Made by a program: the position numbers and the translations under genes | Shown here: positions 27,537 through 36,099 of the stretch, one piece after another | How positions within the stretch are numbered: the first letter of the stretch is position 1 | How the letters are laid out: every line of letters begins with the position of its first letter | The notes under the pieces: model-generated | Told to the model about the DNA's origin: nothing | Seen by the model: the letters and a program-made list of their open reading frames with translations, nothing else | The model's database searches: none | NCBI RefSeq assembly: GCF_900110945.1 | Contig: NZ_FOFL01000001.1 | Coordinates: forward strand, 496,001 to 560,000 | DNA from: Devosia sp. YR412 | GTDB taxonomy: Bacteria > Pseudomonadota > Alphaproteobacteria > Rhizobiales > Devosiaceae | Reading direction: 5' to 3' | DNA: 64,000 bases

Positions 27537-28754
27537 ATGCCCCGCGCCATACTCTGCATCCTCGATAGCGTCGGCATCGGCGGCGCGCCCGATGCCAATC
27601 TTTATGGCGACGTGGGATCGAACACCTTCGGCCACATCGCCGAGTGGGCGGCCAGCGGCAAGGCGGACAAAGCCGGCTTGCGCGCGGGCCCGCTCAACGT
27701 CCCCAATCTCGACGCCCTGGGCATTGGTGCGGCGATAAAGCTCTCCACGGGCACCCTCCCACCCGGTCTTTCCGCCGCCGCCAAGGGCGGTCGCTTCGGC
27801 GTCGGCCGTGAAGTTTCGAAGGGCAAGGACACGCCCTCCGGCCATTGGGAAATCGCCGGCGTGCCGGTGCCCTTCGACTGGGGCTATTTCCCGCAGTCCG
27901 AACCGACCTTCCCGCCGGAGCTGATCGCGGAATTCATCAAACGCGCCAAACTCCCCGGCATCCTGGGCGACAAGCACGCCTCGGGCACCGACATCATTGC
28001 TGCGCTGGGCGAAGAGTCGATCCGCACCGGCAAGCCGATCTGCTACACCTCGATCGACAGCGTCTTCCAGATTGCCGCGCACGAGACCGCCTTCGGTCTC
28101 GACCAGCTCTACGACATCTGCCAGATCGCCTTCGAGCTCACCGCGCCGCTCAATATCGGCCGCGTCATCGCCCGGCCCTTCGTCGGCGAGGATGCCACAA
28201 GCTTCAAGCGAACCGGCAATCGCCGCGACTTCGCCATCTCCCCGCCCGAACTGACCCTGCTCGATCGCAATCAGGCCGCCGGTCATCAGGTCTATGCCAT
28301 CGGCAAGATTTCCGACATTTATGCCGGCCATGGCGTGACCCACAAGATGAAGGGCACCGGCCTGCCGCAGCTCTTCGACAGGACGCTCGACGCCATGGAA
28401 ATGGCCGAGGACCACGCCCTCGTCATGACCAATTTCGTCGATTTCGACAGCGAATACGGCCACCGCCGCGACGTGCCCGGCTATGCCGCGGCGCTGGAAT
28501 ATTTCGACAGCCGTCTGCCCGAACTGATCAGCAAGCTGCGGCACGACGATCTGCTGATCCTCACCGCCGATCACGGCAATGACCCGACCTGGCCGGGCAC
28601 CGACCACACCCGCGAACAGGTGCCCATCCTGGTCTTTTCCCCAGCCCTGCCGCAGGGAGAGATTGGCATTCGCCCCACCTTCGCTGATATAGGTGAGAGC
28701 ATAGCCCACTGGCTCGGCCTAAAGCCCGGCCACCACGGCAAATCATTCCTTTAA
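27537..28754 (+). CDS. deoB: Phosphopentomutase
   Basis: 405-residue alkaline-phosphatase-superfamily mutase. N-terminal metal motif [14 protein letters not shown] and C-terminal '[17 protein letters not shown]' supply the manganese ligands; [12 protein letters not shown] contains the phosphorylated threonine. It converts (deoxy)ribose 1-phosphate to the 5-phosphate for DeoC. The start at 27537 is the ATG at the beginning of the fold; the long frame upstream is a shadow of deoA. A short gap leads to upp. Confidence 0.95.
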   Translation: MPRAILCILDSVGIGGAPDANLYGDVGSNTFGHIAEWAASGKADKAGLRAGPLNVPNLDALGIGAAIKLSTGTLPPGLSAAAKGGRFGVGREVSKGKDTPSGHWEIAGVPVPFDWGYFPQSEPTFPPELIAEFIKRAKLPGILGDKHASGTDIIAALGEESIRTGKPICYTSIDSVFQIAAHETAFGLDQLYDICQIAFELTAPLNIGRVIARPFVGEDATSFKRTGNRRDFAISPPELTLLDRNQAAGHQVYAIGKISDIYAGHGVTHKMKGTGLPQLFDRTLDAMEMAEDHALVMTNFVDFDSEYGHRRDVPGYAAALEYFDSRLPELISKLRHDDLLILTADHGNDPTWPGTDHTREQVPILVFSPALPQGEIGIRPTFADIGESIAHWLGLKPGHHGKSFL

Positions 28755-28765
28755 GAGGTGATCCC

Positions 28766-29395
28766 ATGAGCAACGTAACCGTCATCGATCACCCGCTGAT
28801 CCAGCACAAGCTGACCATCATGCGCAACAAGGAAACGTCCATTGCCGGTTTCCGCCGCCTGCTGCGCGAGATCGCCCATCTGATGTGCTATGAGGTCACC
28901 CGCGATCTTGAGCTGGAGATGATCCCGATCGAGACGCCGATGGCGCTGATGGATTCTCCTTCGATCAAGGGCAAGAAGCTGGTTTTCGCCTCGATCCTGC
29001 GCGCCGGCAATGGCCTGCTCGATGGCATGCTCGACCTCGTTCCCGCCGCCCGCGTCGCCCATATCGGCATCTACCGCGATCACGAGACGCTCGAGCCGGT
29101 GGAATATTACTTCAAGGCTCCGTCCAATCTCGAAGATCGCCTGATCATCGTGGTCGATCCCATGCTGGCCACCGGAAATTCGGCCACCGCCGCCATCGAA
29201 AAGCTCAAGGAACGCGGCGCCAACAATATCCGCTTCCTCTGCCTGCTCGCCGCGCCCGAAGGCATCAAGAATTTTGCCGAAGCCCATCCCGACGTGCCGG
29301 TCTTCACCGCCTCGATCGACAGCCATCTCAACGAGAAGGGCTATATCATCCCCGGTCTCGGCGACGCCGGCGACCGCATGTACGGGACTAAATAG
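28766..29395 (+). CDS. upp: Uracil phosphoribosyltransferase
   Basis: 209-residue type I phosphoribosyltransferase of normal length. The PRPP-binding loop [16 protein letters not shown] (about residues 127-142) and the uracil-binding C-terminus '[15 protein letters not shown]' are intact. It makes UMP from uracil released by the upstream phosphorylase. GAGG precedes the ATG, 11 bp after deoB; it is the last clear gene of the nucleoside operon. Confidence 0.95.
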   Translation: MSNVTVIDHPLIQHKLTIMRNKETSIAGFRRLLREIAHLMCYEVTRDLELEMIPIETPMALMDSPSIKGKKLVFASILRAGNGLLDGMLDLVPAARVAHIGIYRDHETLEPVEYYFKAPSNLEDRLIIVVDPMLATGNSATAAIEKLKERGANNIRFLCLLAAPEGIKNFAEAHPDVPVFTASIDSHLNEKGYIIPGLGDAGDRMYGTK

Positions 29396-29477
29396 GTCTT
29401 CACGCGCTGGTCGCGCTCCATACGGGGCGCGCCACGCGCGGGGTCCTCGCTGCCTCGTCCATCCCAAACTACGAGAT

Positions 29478-29879
29478 ATGAATATGGCCAAGCTCGCCCA
29501 TTCCATGATCCGCGTCATCGAGGAAAACCGCTCCGTCGATTTCTACCGCCGCGCCTTCGGGCTCGAAATCGTCAATCGGCTGGAATTTGCCGATTTCACC
29601 CTGGTCTACATGGCCCATGAGCTCGATGGCTTCGAGCTGGAGCTGACCATCAACCACGGCCGCACCGAGCCCTACAATCTCGGCGATGGTTATGGCCACC
29701 TGGCCGTGGTGGTCAACAACCTCCAGGCCGAATATGACCGCTTCATCGCCGAAGGCTTCACCGTCGGCAAGCTGGTCGATTTCAAGAATGGCACTGTGCC
29801 CGTGGCGCGCTTCTTCTTCGCCACTGATCCCGATGGCTACAAGATCGAAGTCATCCAGAAGAGCGGCCGCTTCCAGTAG
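29478..29879 (+). CDS. gloA: Lactoylglutathione lyase (glyoxalase I)
   Basis: 133-residue VOC-fold enzyme. The four expected metal ligands are visible: His in LAHSMIRV, Glu in FELELT, His in GYGHLAV and Glu in YKIEV, as in nickel-type GloA. It converts the methylglyoxal-glutathione adduct to lactoylglutathione. The start at 29478 precedes the first beta strand; an ATG at 29484 would also serve. It follows upp by 82 bp and may be a separate unit. Confidence 0.82.
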   Translation: MNMAKLAHSMIRVIEENRSVDFYRRAFGLEIVNRLEFADFTLVYMAHELDGFELELTINHGRTEPYNLGDGYGHLAVVVNNLQAEYDRFIAEGFTVGKLVDFKNGTVPVARFFFATDPDGYKIEVIQKSGRFQ

Positions 29880-29891
29880 CGGATATGAAAA

Positions 29892-29919
29892 ACCCCGGGT
29901 CGCCCCGGGGTCTTGTTTT
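29892..29919 (+). terminator. Bidirectional Rho-independent terminator
   Basis: ACCCCGGG pairs with CCCGGGGT around TCGC, with CTTGTTTT after it on the plus strand and a TTTTTC tract on the minus strand. It separates the convergent gloA and HAD genes and can serve both. Confidence 0.85.
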
Positions 29920-30541
29920 ACTTCGCCTTGAGCGGCAGGCCGAGCCCGATCAGCTCCTGGCGCAGCGCCACCGGGTCCTTGAAGTGGATGCCCTTCATGC
30001 CGAATTTGCGGGCCGAGACGATATTAGGTTCGCTGTCGTCGATGAAGACGCAATTCTCCGGCGCCACGCCATAGCGCTCGCAGAACACGCGATAGAGCCG
30101 CGGATCGGGCTTCACCAGACCTTCAAGGCCTGAGACGATCACGCCGTCGAACTTTTCGAGGAACGGCCATTCGCCGAGGCAGCTCACCCACTTCTCCCAG
30201 GAGAAATTGGTGATGGCGAAGGTCGGGATGTCCTGCTCGATGAGCTCGTCATGAATGTCGATCGTGCCCTGGATAAAGCTGCCCAGCGTTTCTTTCCAGC
30301 GCAGGTCGAAAGCTTGGATTTCGCGCCAGTATTTGGGGAAGCGGGTGATCAGCTTGGCCACGCCTTCCGAATAGATCTCGCCAGCGTCGAATTCGAGGTT
30401 CCAGTCCAGCGTGCAGATGTTCTGGTGGAACCACAGCGCATCGTCCTCGCTCTCGAACAGCTTGCGAAACAGATACATCGGGTTCCAGTCGACGAACACG
30501 CCGCCAAGGTCGAACACGGGGACAAGCGTATCGTCGTTCAT
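29918..30541 (-). CDS. HAD-family hydrolase (YihX/haloacid dehalogenase-like)
   Basis: 207-residue soluble phosphatase-type HAD protein. Motif I is VFDLGGVFVDW (nucleophile Asp at about residue 10), motif II the threonine/serine region in FAITNFSWE, motif III Lys in GLVKPDP and motif IV FIDDSEPN. A helical cap sits between motifs I and II. The layout matches YihX-like sugar-phosphate phosphatases; the substrate is unknown. It stands alone between gloA and the pilin genes. Confidence 0.87.
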   Translation of the reverse strand: MNDDTLVPVFDLGGVFVDWNPMYLFRKLFESEDDALWFHQNICTLDWNLEFDAGEIYSEGVAKLITRFPKYWREIQAFDLRWKETLGSFIQGTIDIHDELIEQDIPTFAITNFSWEKWVSCLGEWPFLEKFDGVIVSGLEGLVKPDPRLYRVFCERYGVAPENCVFIDDSEPNIVSARKFGMKGIHFKDPVALRQELIGLGLPLKAK

Positions 30542-30616
30542 GAGGTAACCGCCGGATAGGAAAGGGATGCCCGGCTTGTGCCATGCGTCAATGACCCGCG
30601 CAAGACGGCGGGCCGG

Positions 30617-31189
30617 CTATGGCGCGGAGAGACCATTCCCGAAGCGGGGAATGAAGAAGTTTTCGCGAAACAGCGACACCGGCTGGTTGATCACGATGCC
30701 ATAAAGCGGCAGGTAGGACGTGCTGGCCTTGGACACGATCACGCTCTGCCCCTTGGAGATGTCGATCATCGCCGTGGGCAGCTTGTAGGTGCTGTTCTTG
30801 GGATGCTCGGTCCCCGTGCCATAGACGCCGTTCACATATTGCCGCGACCAGGCCACGCTGGTGACGCCGGTTGAGGACACATCGACCTGTGTCACCACCT
30901 GGCGAACGTTGCCGGAGGGGTAGGGGGTCATGATGCCGCTGGCGGCGCGAAAGTAGTCGGTCAGCATGCTCGATGAAATGGTCGAGTCTGCGCGCGCCAC
31001 GAGGTCACCCACGGCGCCCGCGACCAGTTGCACGCGCCGATCCATGGCGATCAGCGTACTGGCCTCCATCGAGCCGATATAGACCAGCAGCATCACTGGC
31101 AGGATCAGGGCAAATTCGACGGCGGCCACGCCTTCGTCGACCAGCCAGAGCCGGCGAAGCCGTGCCATCAGGCTGCGGAGCGTGCTCAT
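30617..31189 (-). CDS. TadE-like minor pilin (second of pair)
   Basis: 190-residue protein with a short basic N-terminus then 'EGVAAVEFALILPVMLLVYI', the typical TadE/TadF processing and membrane segment with the conserved glutamate. The C-terminal part is extracytoplasmic. The start at 31189 overlaps the stop of the upstream TadE-like gene by 4 bp. It is likely processed by CpaA and incorporated in, or needed for, the Flp pilus encoded next door. Confidence 0.85.
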   Translation of the reverse strand: MSTLRSLMARLRRLWLVDEGVAAVEFALILPVMLLVYIGSMEASTLIAMDRRVQLVAGAVGDLVARADSTISSSMLTDYFRAASGIMTPYPSGNVRQVVTQVDVSSTGVTSVAWSRQYVNGVYGTGTEHPKNSTYKLPTAMIDISKGQSVIVSKASTSYLPLYGIVINQPVSLFRENFFIPRFGNGLSAP

Positions 31190-31755
31190 GAGAATGGCTC
31201 GTTGCGGAACACCGTTGCGGCACCAAGCAGATGTTCGCCGGTTCCCAGATTGGCCAGCAGGCTGCCGAAATTCAGCATGATCGGCCATTTGTAATAGACC
31301 TGCACCACGACAATGCTCGAACCTGCGCCCGGACTATAGGCTTCAGGGCGGTTCCACTTGCACTCGTCCTGGGTCTTGCAGCTGTAGTCGACCGGCGGCT
31401 TGATCGTGGCCGCGTTGAAGGAGGTCAGCACCTGCACTTCGACGAACAGATTGGAACAGTTGAACAGCCCATAGAGCCGGCCGCAGACATATTCGCGGAA
31501 TTTCGCCGGCGTGTAATTGGCCGCTTGCACCTGCCCGGTGCGCAGCAGGCGACCTGAATCCTGCACTGCGCTGTCCAGAATCTGGCCGGACAGAAACACC
31601 AGCGAGGTTTCAAGGATGGCGCCAATGATCGAAAAAAACGGTACGGCCAGGATGCCGAATTCGACCGCGGTCACGCCGCGCTCGTCGCGCACGAAGTCGC
31701 GCCGCCGCTTGGGCAGCAAGGCTCTCTTGATCAGCGAGGCGAGATTGGTCGCCAT
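31186..31755 (-). CDS. TadE-like minor pilin (first of pair)
   Basis: 189-residue protein with a basic N-terminus and the pseudopilin segment 'RGVTAVEFGILAVPFFSIIG' at about residues 27-46. It has two cysteine pairs (VCGRLYGLFNC and CKTQDEC) that could form disulfides outside the membrane. The ATG at 31755 follows GGTGG; a TTG at 31773 is less likely. It and the following gene are co-translated. They face away from flp but belong to the same pilus island. Confidence 0.85.
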   Translation of the reverse strand: MATNLASLIKRALLPKRRRDFVRDERGVTAVEFGILAVPFFSIIGAILETSLVFLSGQILDSAVQDSGRLLRTGQVQAANYTPAKFREYVCGRLYGLFNCSNLFVEVQVLTSFNAATIKPPVDYSCKTQDECKWNRPEAYSPGAGSSIVVVQVYYKWPIMLNFGSLLANLGTGEHLLGAATVFRNEPFS

Positions 31756-31797
31756 GGGTCCACCGGTTTGCAACAGGGCAAAACTAGGCAGCTATCG

Positions 31798-31863
31798 CTA
31801 ACTGATGGTTAGGAAATCGCCGACGCCGTGGCGCGCCTGCGATCACGGTTAAGCGCTGGTGAA
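31798..31863. promoter_or_regulatory. Two CtrA-like boxes before the TadE-like genes
   Basis: CTAACTGATGGTTAG (31798-31812) and TTAAGCGCTGGTGAA (31849-31863) each resemble TTAA-N7-TTAA, 43 and 94 bp before the TadE start. They are in a gap where TTAA words are rare for this GC content. Confidence 0.3.
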
Positions 31864-31865
31864 CG

Positions 31866-32321
31866 TCAATCGGCCAGCTGCTGCACCAGCTGCGACGATG
31901 TGATCACATTGTTGGTGAACTGGACGTCGTCGCCCATCATCACCACCGATTGGCAGGTCGGTGCACAGGCAAGGCTGGTGCGCGCCTGGCCCTGATAGAC
32001 AGTGACGACACCGGCCTGCAGCTGCGCCACTTCGACCAGAGTATCGGCGATCGGATTGCCGGCGCTGTCGAGGACGATCAGATTGGTCTGGCCAAAACTC
32101 TTGCCGGTCAGGATCAGGGTCTGCGGATCCTGAATGGTCACATCGGCAATGCCCGGATTGCCGACGATCACCGTCGCCGCCGCGGCATTGATACGCAGGA
32201 TGCGTGCCATGTTAACGTTGACGCTGATCGGCGCGCCATCCTGCGCCATGGCCGGCATTGCAACGAGGCTCGACGTCAGCGACAGGCTGATGGCGAAGAA
32301 AACGGCAAGCATGGGACGCAT
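31866..32321 (-). CDS. Short exported CpaC N-domain-like protein
   Basis: 151-residue protein with a signal peptide cleaved near AMAQ. The mature part matches the N-terminal pilus-assembly domain found before the secretin domain of CpaC ('ILRINAAAATVIVGNPGIAD', then LILTGKSFGQTNLIVLD). It lacks a secretin domain, so it is a stand-alone domain; a C-terminal stretch has two cysteines (CAPTC). It lies upstream of the TadE-like pair on the same strand and may help position the secretin or pilins. Confidence 0.8.
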   Translation of the reverse strand: MRPMLAVFFAISLSLTSSLVAMPAMAQDGAPISVNVNMARILRINAAAATVIVGNPGIADVTIQDPQTLILTGKSFGQTNLIVLDSAGNPIADTLVEVAQLQAGVVTVYQGQARTSLACAPTCQSVVMMGDDVQFTNNVITSSQLVQQLAD

Positions 32322-32711
32322 GGGCGGTTCCGGCGGTACTGATACGCGATGCCCACCATTTTCCGCCCGAATGGTTTACAATTGGCAAACGAAAATGCGG
32401 GTGAGGTTTGATGTCGTGAAAGTTGAGCGTAGCAGTTGGCGTGCGATGATTTGATACTATTTGATCCTAAGAGTAATAATCTGAATATCGAAATAGAAGC
32501 GTCAGGCGGTGTACTTGGTCTCTAGACTGCCTAAAATGCGACGCAATGCGTTAACCGTATGATTAGTATATAGAATTTGTCTAATACCTGGGGCATGTCA
32601 ATGCTTCCGATTAACGCAATATCAAGACCTTCTCGCTAGTTTCCACACCGTTCGATGTATCACGTGTCGAACGATGAGCGTCACTGGATGACGTAGTAAT
32701 GGAGCCTGGTA
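32322..32711. promoter_or_regulatory. AT-rich divergent promoter region before flp
   Basis: 390 bp with no convincing gene and clearly lower GC than the surroundings. TGCGTTAA (32547-32554) and TTAACGCA (32611-32618) form an inverted repeat, and TTAACGCAATATCAA (32611-32625) resembles a CtrA box. AT-rich stretches TAGTATATAGAATTTG lie between. This should carry the flp promoter and perhaps that of the leftward genes. Confidence 0.45.
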
Positions 32712-32888
32712 ATGAACATCTTCGCACGTTTCGCGCAGGACGAGTCTGGCGCAACCGCAATTGAATACGGCCTTATCGCTGCACTGATCTCTGTCGGCAT
32801 CATTCTTGCCGCCACCACCCTGGGTACCAACCTGAGCAACCTGTTCAACGGTATCGCTAACAAGCTGAAGGTTACCGGCGTCTCGTAA
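32712..32888 (+). CDS. flp: Flp-type major pilin
   Basis: 58-residue prepilin. The leader 'MNIFARFAQDESGATAIEYG' contains the Flp motif G/ATAIEY, where CpaA cuts after the glycine, and the conserved Glu and Tyr follow. The hydrophobic helix 'LIAALISVGIILAATTLG' completes the pilin. It is short, so it is easily missed. A strong terminator directly after it and its own AT-rich leader suggest a separate, abundant transcript, as usual for the major pilin. Confidence 0.95.
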   Translation: MNIFARFAQDESGATAIEYGLIAALISVGIILAATTLGTNLSNLFNGIANKLKVTGVS

Positions 32889-32916
32889 TATCGAGACCGG
32901 TTCCTCGCTGACGACC

Positions 32917-32945
32917 AAAAGGGGCGCTTGCGCCCCTTTTTCTTT
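32917..32945 (+). terminator. Rho-independent terminator after flp
   Basis: AAAAGGGGCG pairs with CGCCCCTTTT around CTTG, with a T-rich tail. It isolates flp from cpaA. Confidence 0.92.
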
Positions 32946-33006
32946 TGAGCTTTCTTAACGCCGAGCGCGCAGTTTAGGCCCAGTCCAAAGACGCGTGAGT
33001 TGAGCT

Positions 33007-33507
33007 ATGTCCACCCTGGCGATGTTGTTTTTTCCGATCGGCATGGCTCTGGCCGCCTCGTCGGATCTGCTGACCATGCGCATTTCCAACAAGCTCGTGC
33101 TCTTCCTTGTCGTCAGCTTCTTTGTCGTGGCGCTGGCGATCAACCTGCCGCTGCAGCAGTTTGGCATGCACATCGCCTGTTCGCTGGTGGTGCTGGCCGT
33201 CGGTTTTACCTTCTTTGCGCTGCGCTGGATCGGCGGCGGCGACGCCAAGCTGGCAGCTGCAACGACGCTTTGGCTGGGCTTTGGCCTCACCTTGCCCTAC
33301 CTGGTCTATGCAGCGCTGTTGGGCGGCGCGCTGACCCTGGCGATCCTAGGCCTGCGCAACCTGCCGCTGACGCCGTTCCTCGCTCGCCATCACTGGATCG
33401 AACGCCTGCATGATCCCAAGCAGGGCGTGCCCTATGGCATCGCCTTGGCGCTGGCCGGAATGCTGGTCTACACCAACTCGACGATTTTCGAGCGCCTGAC
33501 CACCTGA
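33007..33507 (+). CDS. cpaA: Prepilin peptidase CpaA/TadV
   Basis: 166-residue polytopic aspartic peptidase of type IV prepilin peptidase family A24. The catalytic Asp pair is in 'AASSDLLTMRISN' (about residue 18) and IGGGDAKLAAA (about residue 80). It should process Flp and the TadE-like pilins. It is the short CpaA form without the N-methylating domain of PilD. The gene starts 60 bp after the flp terminator. Confidence 0.92.
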   Translation: MSTLAMLFFPIGMALAASSDLLTMRISNKLVLFLVVSFFVVALAINLPLQQFGMHIACSLVVLAVGFTFFALRWIGGGDAKLAAATTLWLGFGLTLPYLVYAALLGGALTLAILGLRNLPLTPFLARHHWIERLHDPKQGVPYGIALALAGMLVYTNSTIFERLTT

Positions 33508-33618
33508 AGGCCGACTACCAGCATAGTGACGCTGGCGAGTATGGCCGGTGGAAGTTACTGCCATTGATCGCATAAACATAAAATTCACAGAGTGTTAACT
33601 GCGTCGGCAAAGCTCCGG

Positions 33619-33633
33619 TTAACCAAACTTTGA
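33619..33633. promoter_or_regulatory. CtrA-like box before cpaB
   Basis: TTAACCAAACTTTGA differs at one base from TTAA-N7-TTAA. It lies about 70 bp before the cpaB start in a 194-bp gap without genes. Confidence 0.3.
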
Positions 33634-33701
33634 CCCTTTGGCCTCACAATTCGACCTGGTGGAATTGGGCGCGTTATGCCCGCGTACAACCGGAGTGAGT
33701 C

Positions 33702-34628
33702 ATGAGGCCGGCGCGTATCATCTTGCTGATTGTGGCGCTTGTCGCCGGGGGCCTTGCGGCCTTTCTGGTGACGCGTGGCGATCCCGCGCCCCAGCCGGTG
33801 GTTACCGCCGAGCGCGTCGAGGAGGTCAGCACCCAGATCCTGGTCGCCAACAAGCCGATCGGTGTCGGCGAGCGACTGACCGCCGATAGCGTCACCTGGC
33901 AGGACTGGCCGCAGGCTGCGCTGCGCTCCGAATATGTCGATATTTCCGTCATGCCCGACGCGCCGGCCGAGCTCTCCGGCGCCGTCGCCCGCTTCGAGAT
34001 TTTCCCCGGCGAACCCATTCGCGAGGCCAAGCTGGTCCGCGCCGACCAGGGCTATCTGTCGGCCGTGCTATCCGAAGGCATGCGTGGCGTTTCCGTCGGC
34101 GTGACCGCCGTGTCCAGCGCCGGCGGCTTCATCGTGCCCAATGACCATGTGGACGTCATCCTGACGACCGAGGGCGCCGCGGGAAAACAGTCCGAACTCA
34201 TTCTGTCCAATGTTCGTGTCATCGCCATCGGCCAGCAATTGGGTGAACTCGGTACCACCGGTAATCAGGAAGACCCCAACTCCGCCGTCACGGCGCCGAC
34301 AGCCTTCGTCGATGCGACCATCGCAACGCTGGAATTGACACCAAACCAGGCAGAAACCCTGGTCAATGGCTCAACCGCCGGCGAGTTGAGCCTGTCGCTT
34401 CGTTCGGTGGTTGATTTCAACAAGAACACCGTCGAAGGGCCCGCTACGAGCCAGACGGTGCGGCTGATCCGCTTCGGCAAGGAACAGGCTGTCCAATCAG
34501 GCGGTTCGACCTCCGTGGCCAGCCAGCCAATGTCCACAACGGCCCCCACCACCTTTACCCAACCGGTCCTGCCCCTCGCAACGCCCCAGGCGACACCGAC
34601 CATCGACCCAGCCTCGGTGCCCCTCTAG
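33702..34628 (+). CDS. cpaB: Flp pilus assembly protein CpaB/RcpC
   Basis: 308-residue protein anchored by an N-terminal helix ('IILLIVALVAGGLAAFLV'). A SAF-type domain with 'GVGERLTADSVTWQDWP' (about residues 58-75) follows, then the RcpC/CpaB region with 'EGMRGVSVGVTAVSSAGGF' near 125-145. The C-terminal ~40 residues are Ser/Thr/Pro rich. CpaB is a periplasmic partner of the secretin. 7 bp separate it from cpaC. Confidence 0.9.
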   Translation: MRPARIILLIVALVAGGLAAFLVTRGDPAPQPVVTAERVEEVSTQILVANKPIGVGERLTADSVTWQDWPQAALRSEYVDISVMPDAPAELSGAVARFEIFPGEPIREAKLVRADQGYLSAVLSEGMRGVSVGVTAVSSAGGFIVPNDHVDVILTTEGAAGKQSELILSNVRVIAIGQQLGELGTTGNQEDPNSAVTAPTAFVDATIATLELTPNQAETLVNGSTAGELSLSLRSVVDFNKNTVEGPATSQTVRLIRFGKEQAVQSGGSTSVASQPMSTTAPTTFTQPVLPLATPQATPTIDPASVPL

Positions 34629-34641
34629 GGCGGAGATGATC

Positions 34642-36072
34642 ATGAACCAGAACCACACCTTGCCCCGCCGCCGCGCTGCCAGACTGCTTGCCGCCCCCTT
34701 GCTTGCCGCCGCTATGCTGGCCAGCGCGGGGCCCTCGCTCGTTCTGGCGCAGGAAAATCACATCGCCATTTCGGGCGCCGCCTATGGCGCGACGCGCGAG
34801 CTGCAGGTTGAACTCAACAAGACCGTGCTGGTCGATCTGCCGGCCGGTGCTGCCGAAGTCATTGTTTCCCAGCCGACGGTCGCGGCGGCCATCATGCGCA
34901 GCCGCACCCGCGCCCTGATCCAGGGCGTCACCGGCGGCGACACCAATATCTTCTTCATCGACGACAATGGTCGCACCATCCAGACGCTCGACGTCAAGGT
35001 CACCGAAGAGCCATCCCAGGTCGGCAATGCGCTCGAACTGGCTTTGGCGCGGGTCATCCCCGGCTCCCACATCCGGGTTGAATCCGTCACGCTCGGCGGT
35101 GGTGGTCTGGAAACCAACCGCGTCGTGCTGACCGGCAACGTTCTTTCTGCAGAAGACCGAGATCGTGCTGAAGCAGTGGCCATTCAATTTGCCGGTAGCC
35201 CCGAGAACGTCGCCAATATCCTCGATATTTCCGGGGCACAGCAGGTCATGCTGCAGGTTACGGTGTCGGAGGTCAAACGCTCGGTCGCCAAGCAGTTCGG
35301 CATCAACCTGAGCACCGCTTTCAACGTCGGTACCACCAACCTGCTCAGCTTTGCGAACATGATGGTCGACGAGGACATTCCGCATGGCGCCAATTTCGCC
35401 AATAGCTCGAATGGATCGTCCACCAATGCCGCGATCCGGGCCCTTGAAGCCCGTGGCGCGCTGCGTGTCCTGGCCCAGCCGACCCTGACCGCCATTTCCG
35501 GGCAGGAGGCAACCTTCCTGGCCGGCGGGGAAATGCCCTATGTCACCTACGACCCGACTGATGAAGACTCGCGCCTGAGCCGGACAGTCGAGTTCAAGCC
35601 CTATGGCGTCGAGCTGGCCTTTACCCCGGTGGTCAAGTCCAATGGCAGCATCGGCCTGACCGTCAAGACCTCGGTCTCCGAGCCGCAGGCCGACATGTCG
35701 ATCACCAAGCGTGAGGCCGGTACTTCGGTGGAACTGCCGAGCGGTACGACGCTGTCGATCGGCGGTCTGCTCGAGGAGCGCACCAGCACCCAGATCGACC
35801 AGTTCCCCTGGCTCGGCGATATCCCGATCCTCGGTGCCCTGTTCCGCTCGCGCGATTATCGCACCGACCAGACTGAACTGGTCATCCTGGTGACGCCCTA
35901 TCTTGTGGCGCCCAGTCCCGCCAATTCCATCCCCGTTCCAACCGATCGCACCACCGCGGCCAGCGATGCCGAGGGCATTTTCCTCGGCCGGCTGGAGAAC
36001 ATGTACGGCGTCGGCCAGACGGGCGAAATGCGCGGCAGCATCAGTGGTTCCGTCGGCTTCGTCCTCGACTGA
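34642..36072 (+). CDS. cpaC: Flp pilus secretin CpaC/RcpA
   Basis: 476-residue outer-membrane secretin. A signal peptide is cleaved near VLAQ. The N-terminal pilus-assembly domain has 'NKTVLVDLPAGAAEVIVS', a BON-like part follows, and the secretin domain carries 'VLAQPTLTAISGQEATFLAG' and the signature LVILVTPYLV. The start at 34642 has GGAG at 6 bases; the ATG at 34636 is too close. It is shorter than many secretins but has all parts. Confidence 0.92.
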   Translation: MNQNHTLPRRRAARLLAAPLLAAAMLASAGPSLVLAQENHIAISGAAYGATRELQVELNKTVLVDLPAGAAEVIVSQPTVAAAIMRSRTRALIQGVTGGDTNIFFIDDNGRTIQTLDVKVTEEPSQVGNALELALARVIPGSHIRVESVTLGGGGLETNRVVLTGNVLSAEDRDRAEAVAIQFAGSPENVANILDISGAQQVMLQVTVSEVKRSVAKQFGINLSTAFNVGTTNLLSFANMMVDEDIPHGANFANSSNGSSTNAAIRALEARGALRVLAQPTLTAISGQEATFLAGGEMPYVTYDPTDEDSRLSRTVEFKPYGVELAFTPVVKSNGSIGLTVKTSVSEPQADMSITKREAGTSVELPSGTTLSIGGLLEERTSTQIDQFPWLGDIPILGALFRSRDYRTDQTELVILVTPYLVAPSPANSIPVPTDRTTAASDAEGIFLGRLENMYGVGQTGEMRGSISGSVGFVLD

Positions 36073-36099
36073 TCCGGGCGTCAAGAAAGAGTTTAGTTC

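Noticed and set aside
29396-29477. Possible tRNA or small RNA in the GC-rich gap after upp
   Set aside because: I could not fold a cloverleaf, and there is no terminator or promoter pattern.
34555-36084. A 509-codon minus-strand frame over cpaC
   Set aside because: Antisense shadow of a clear secretin gene.
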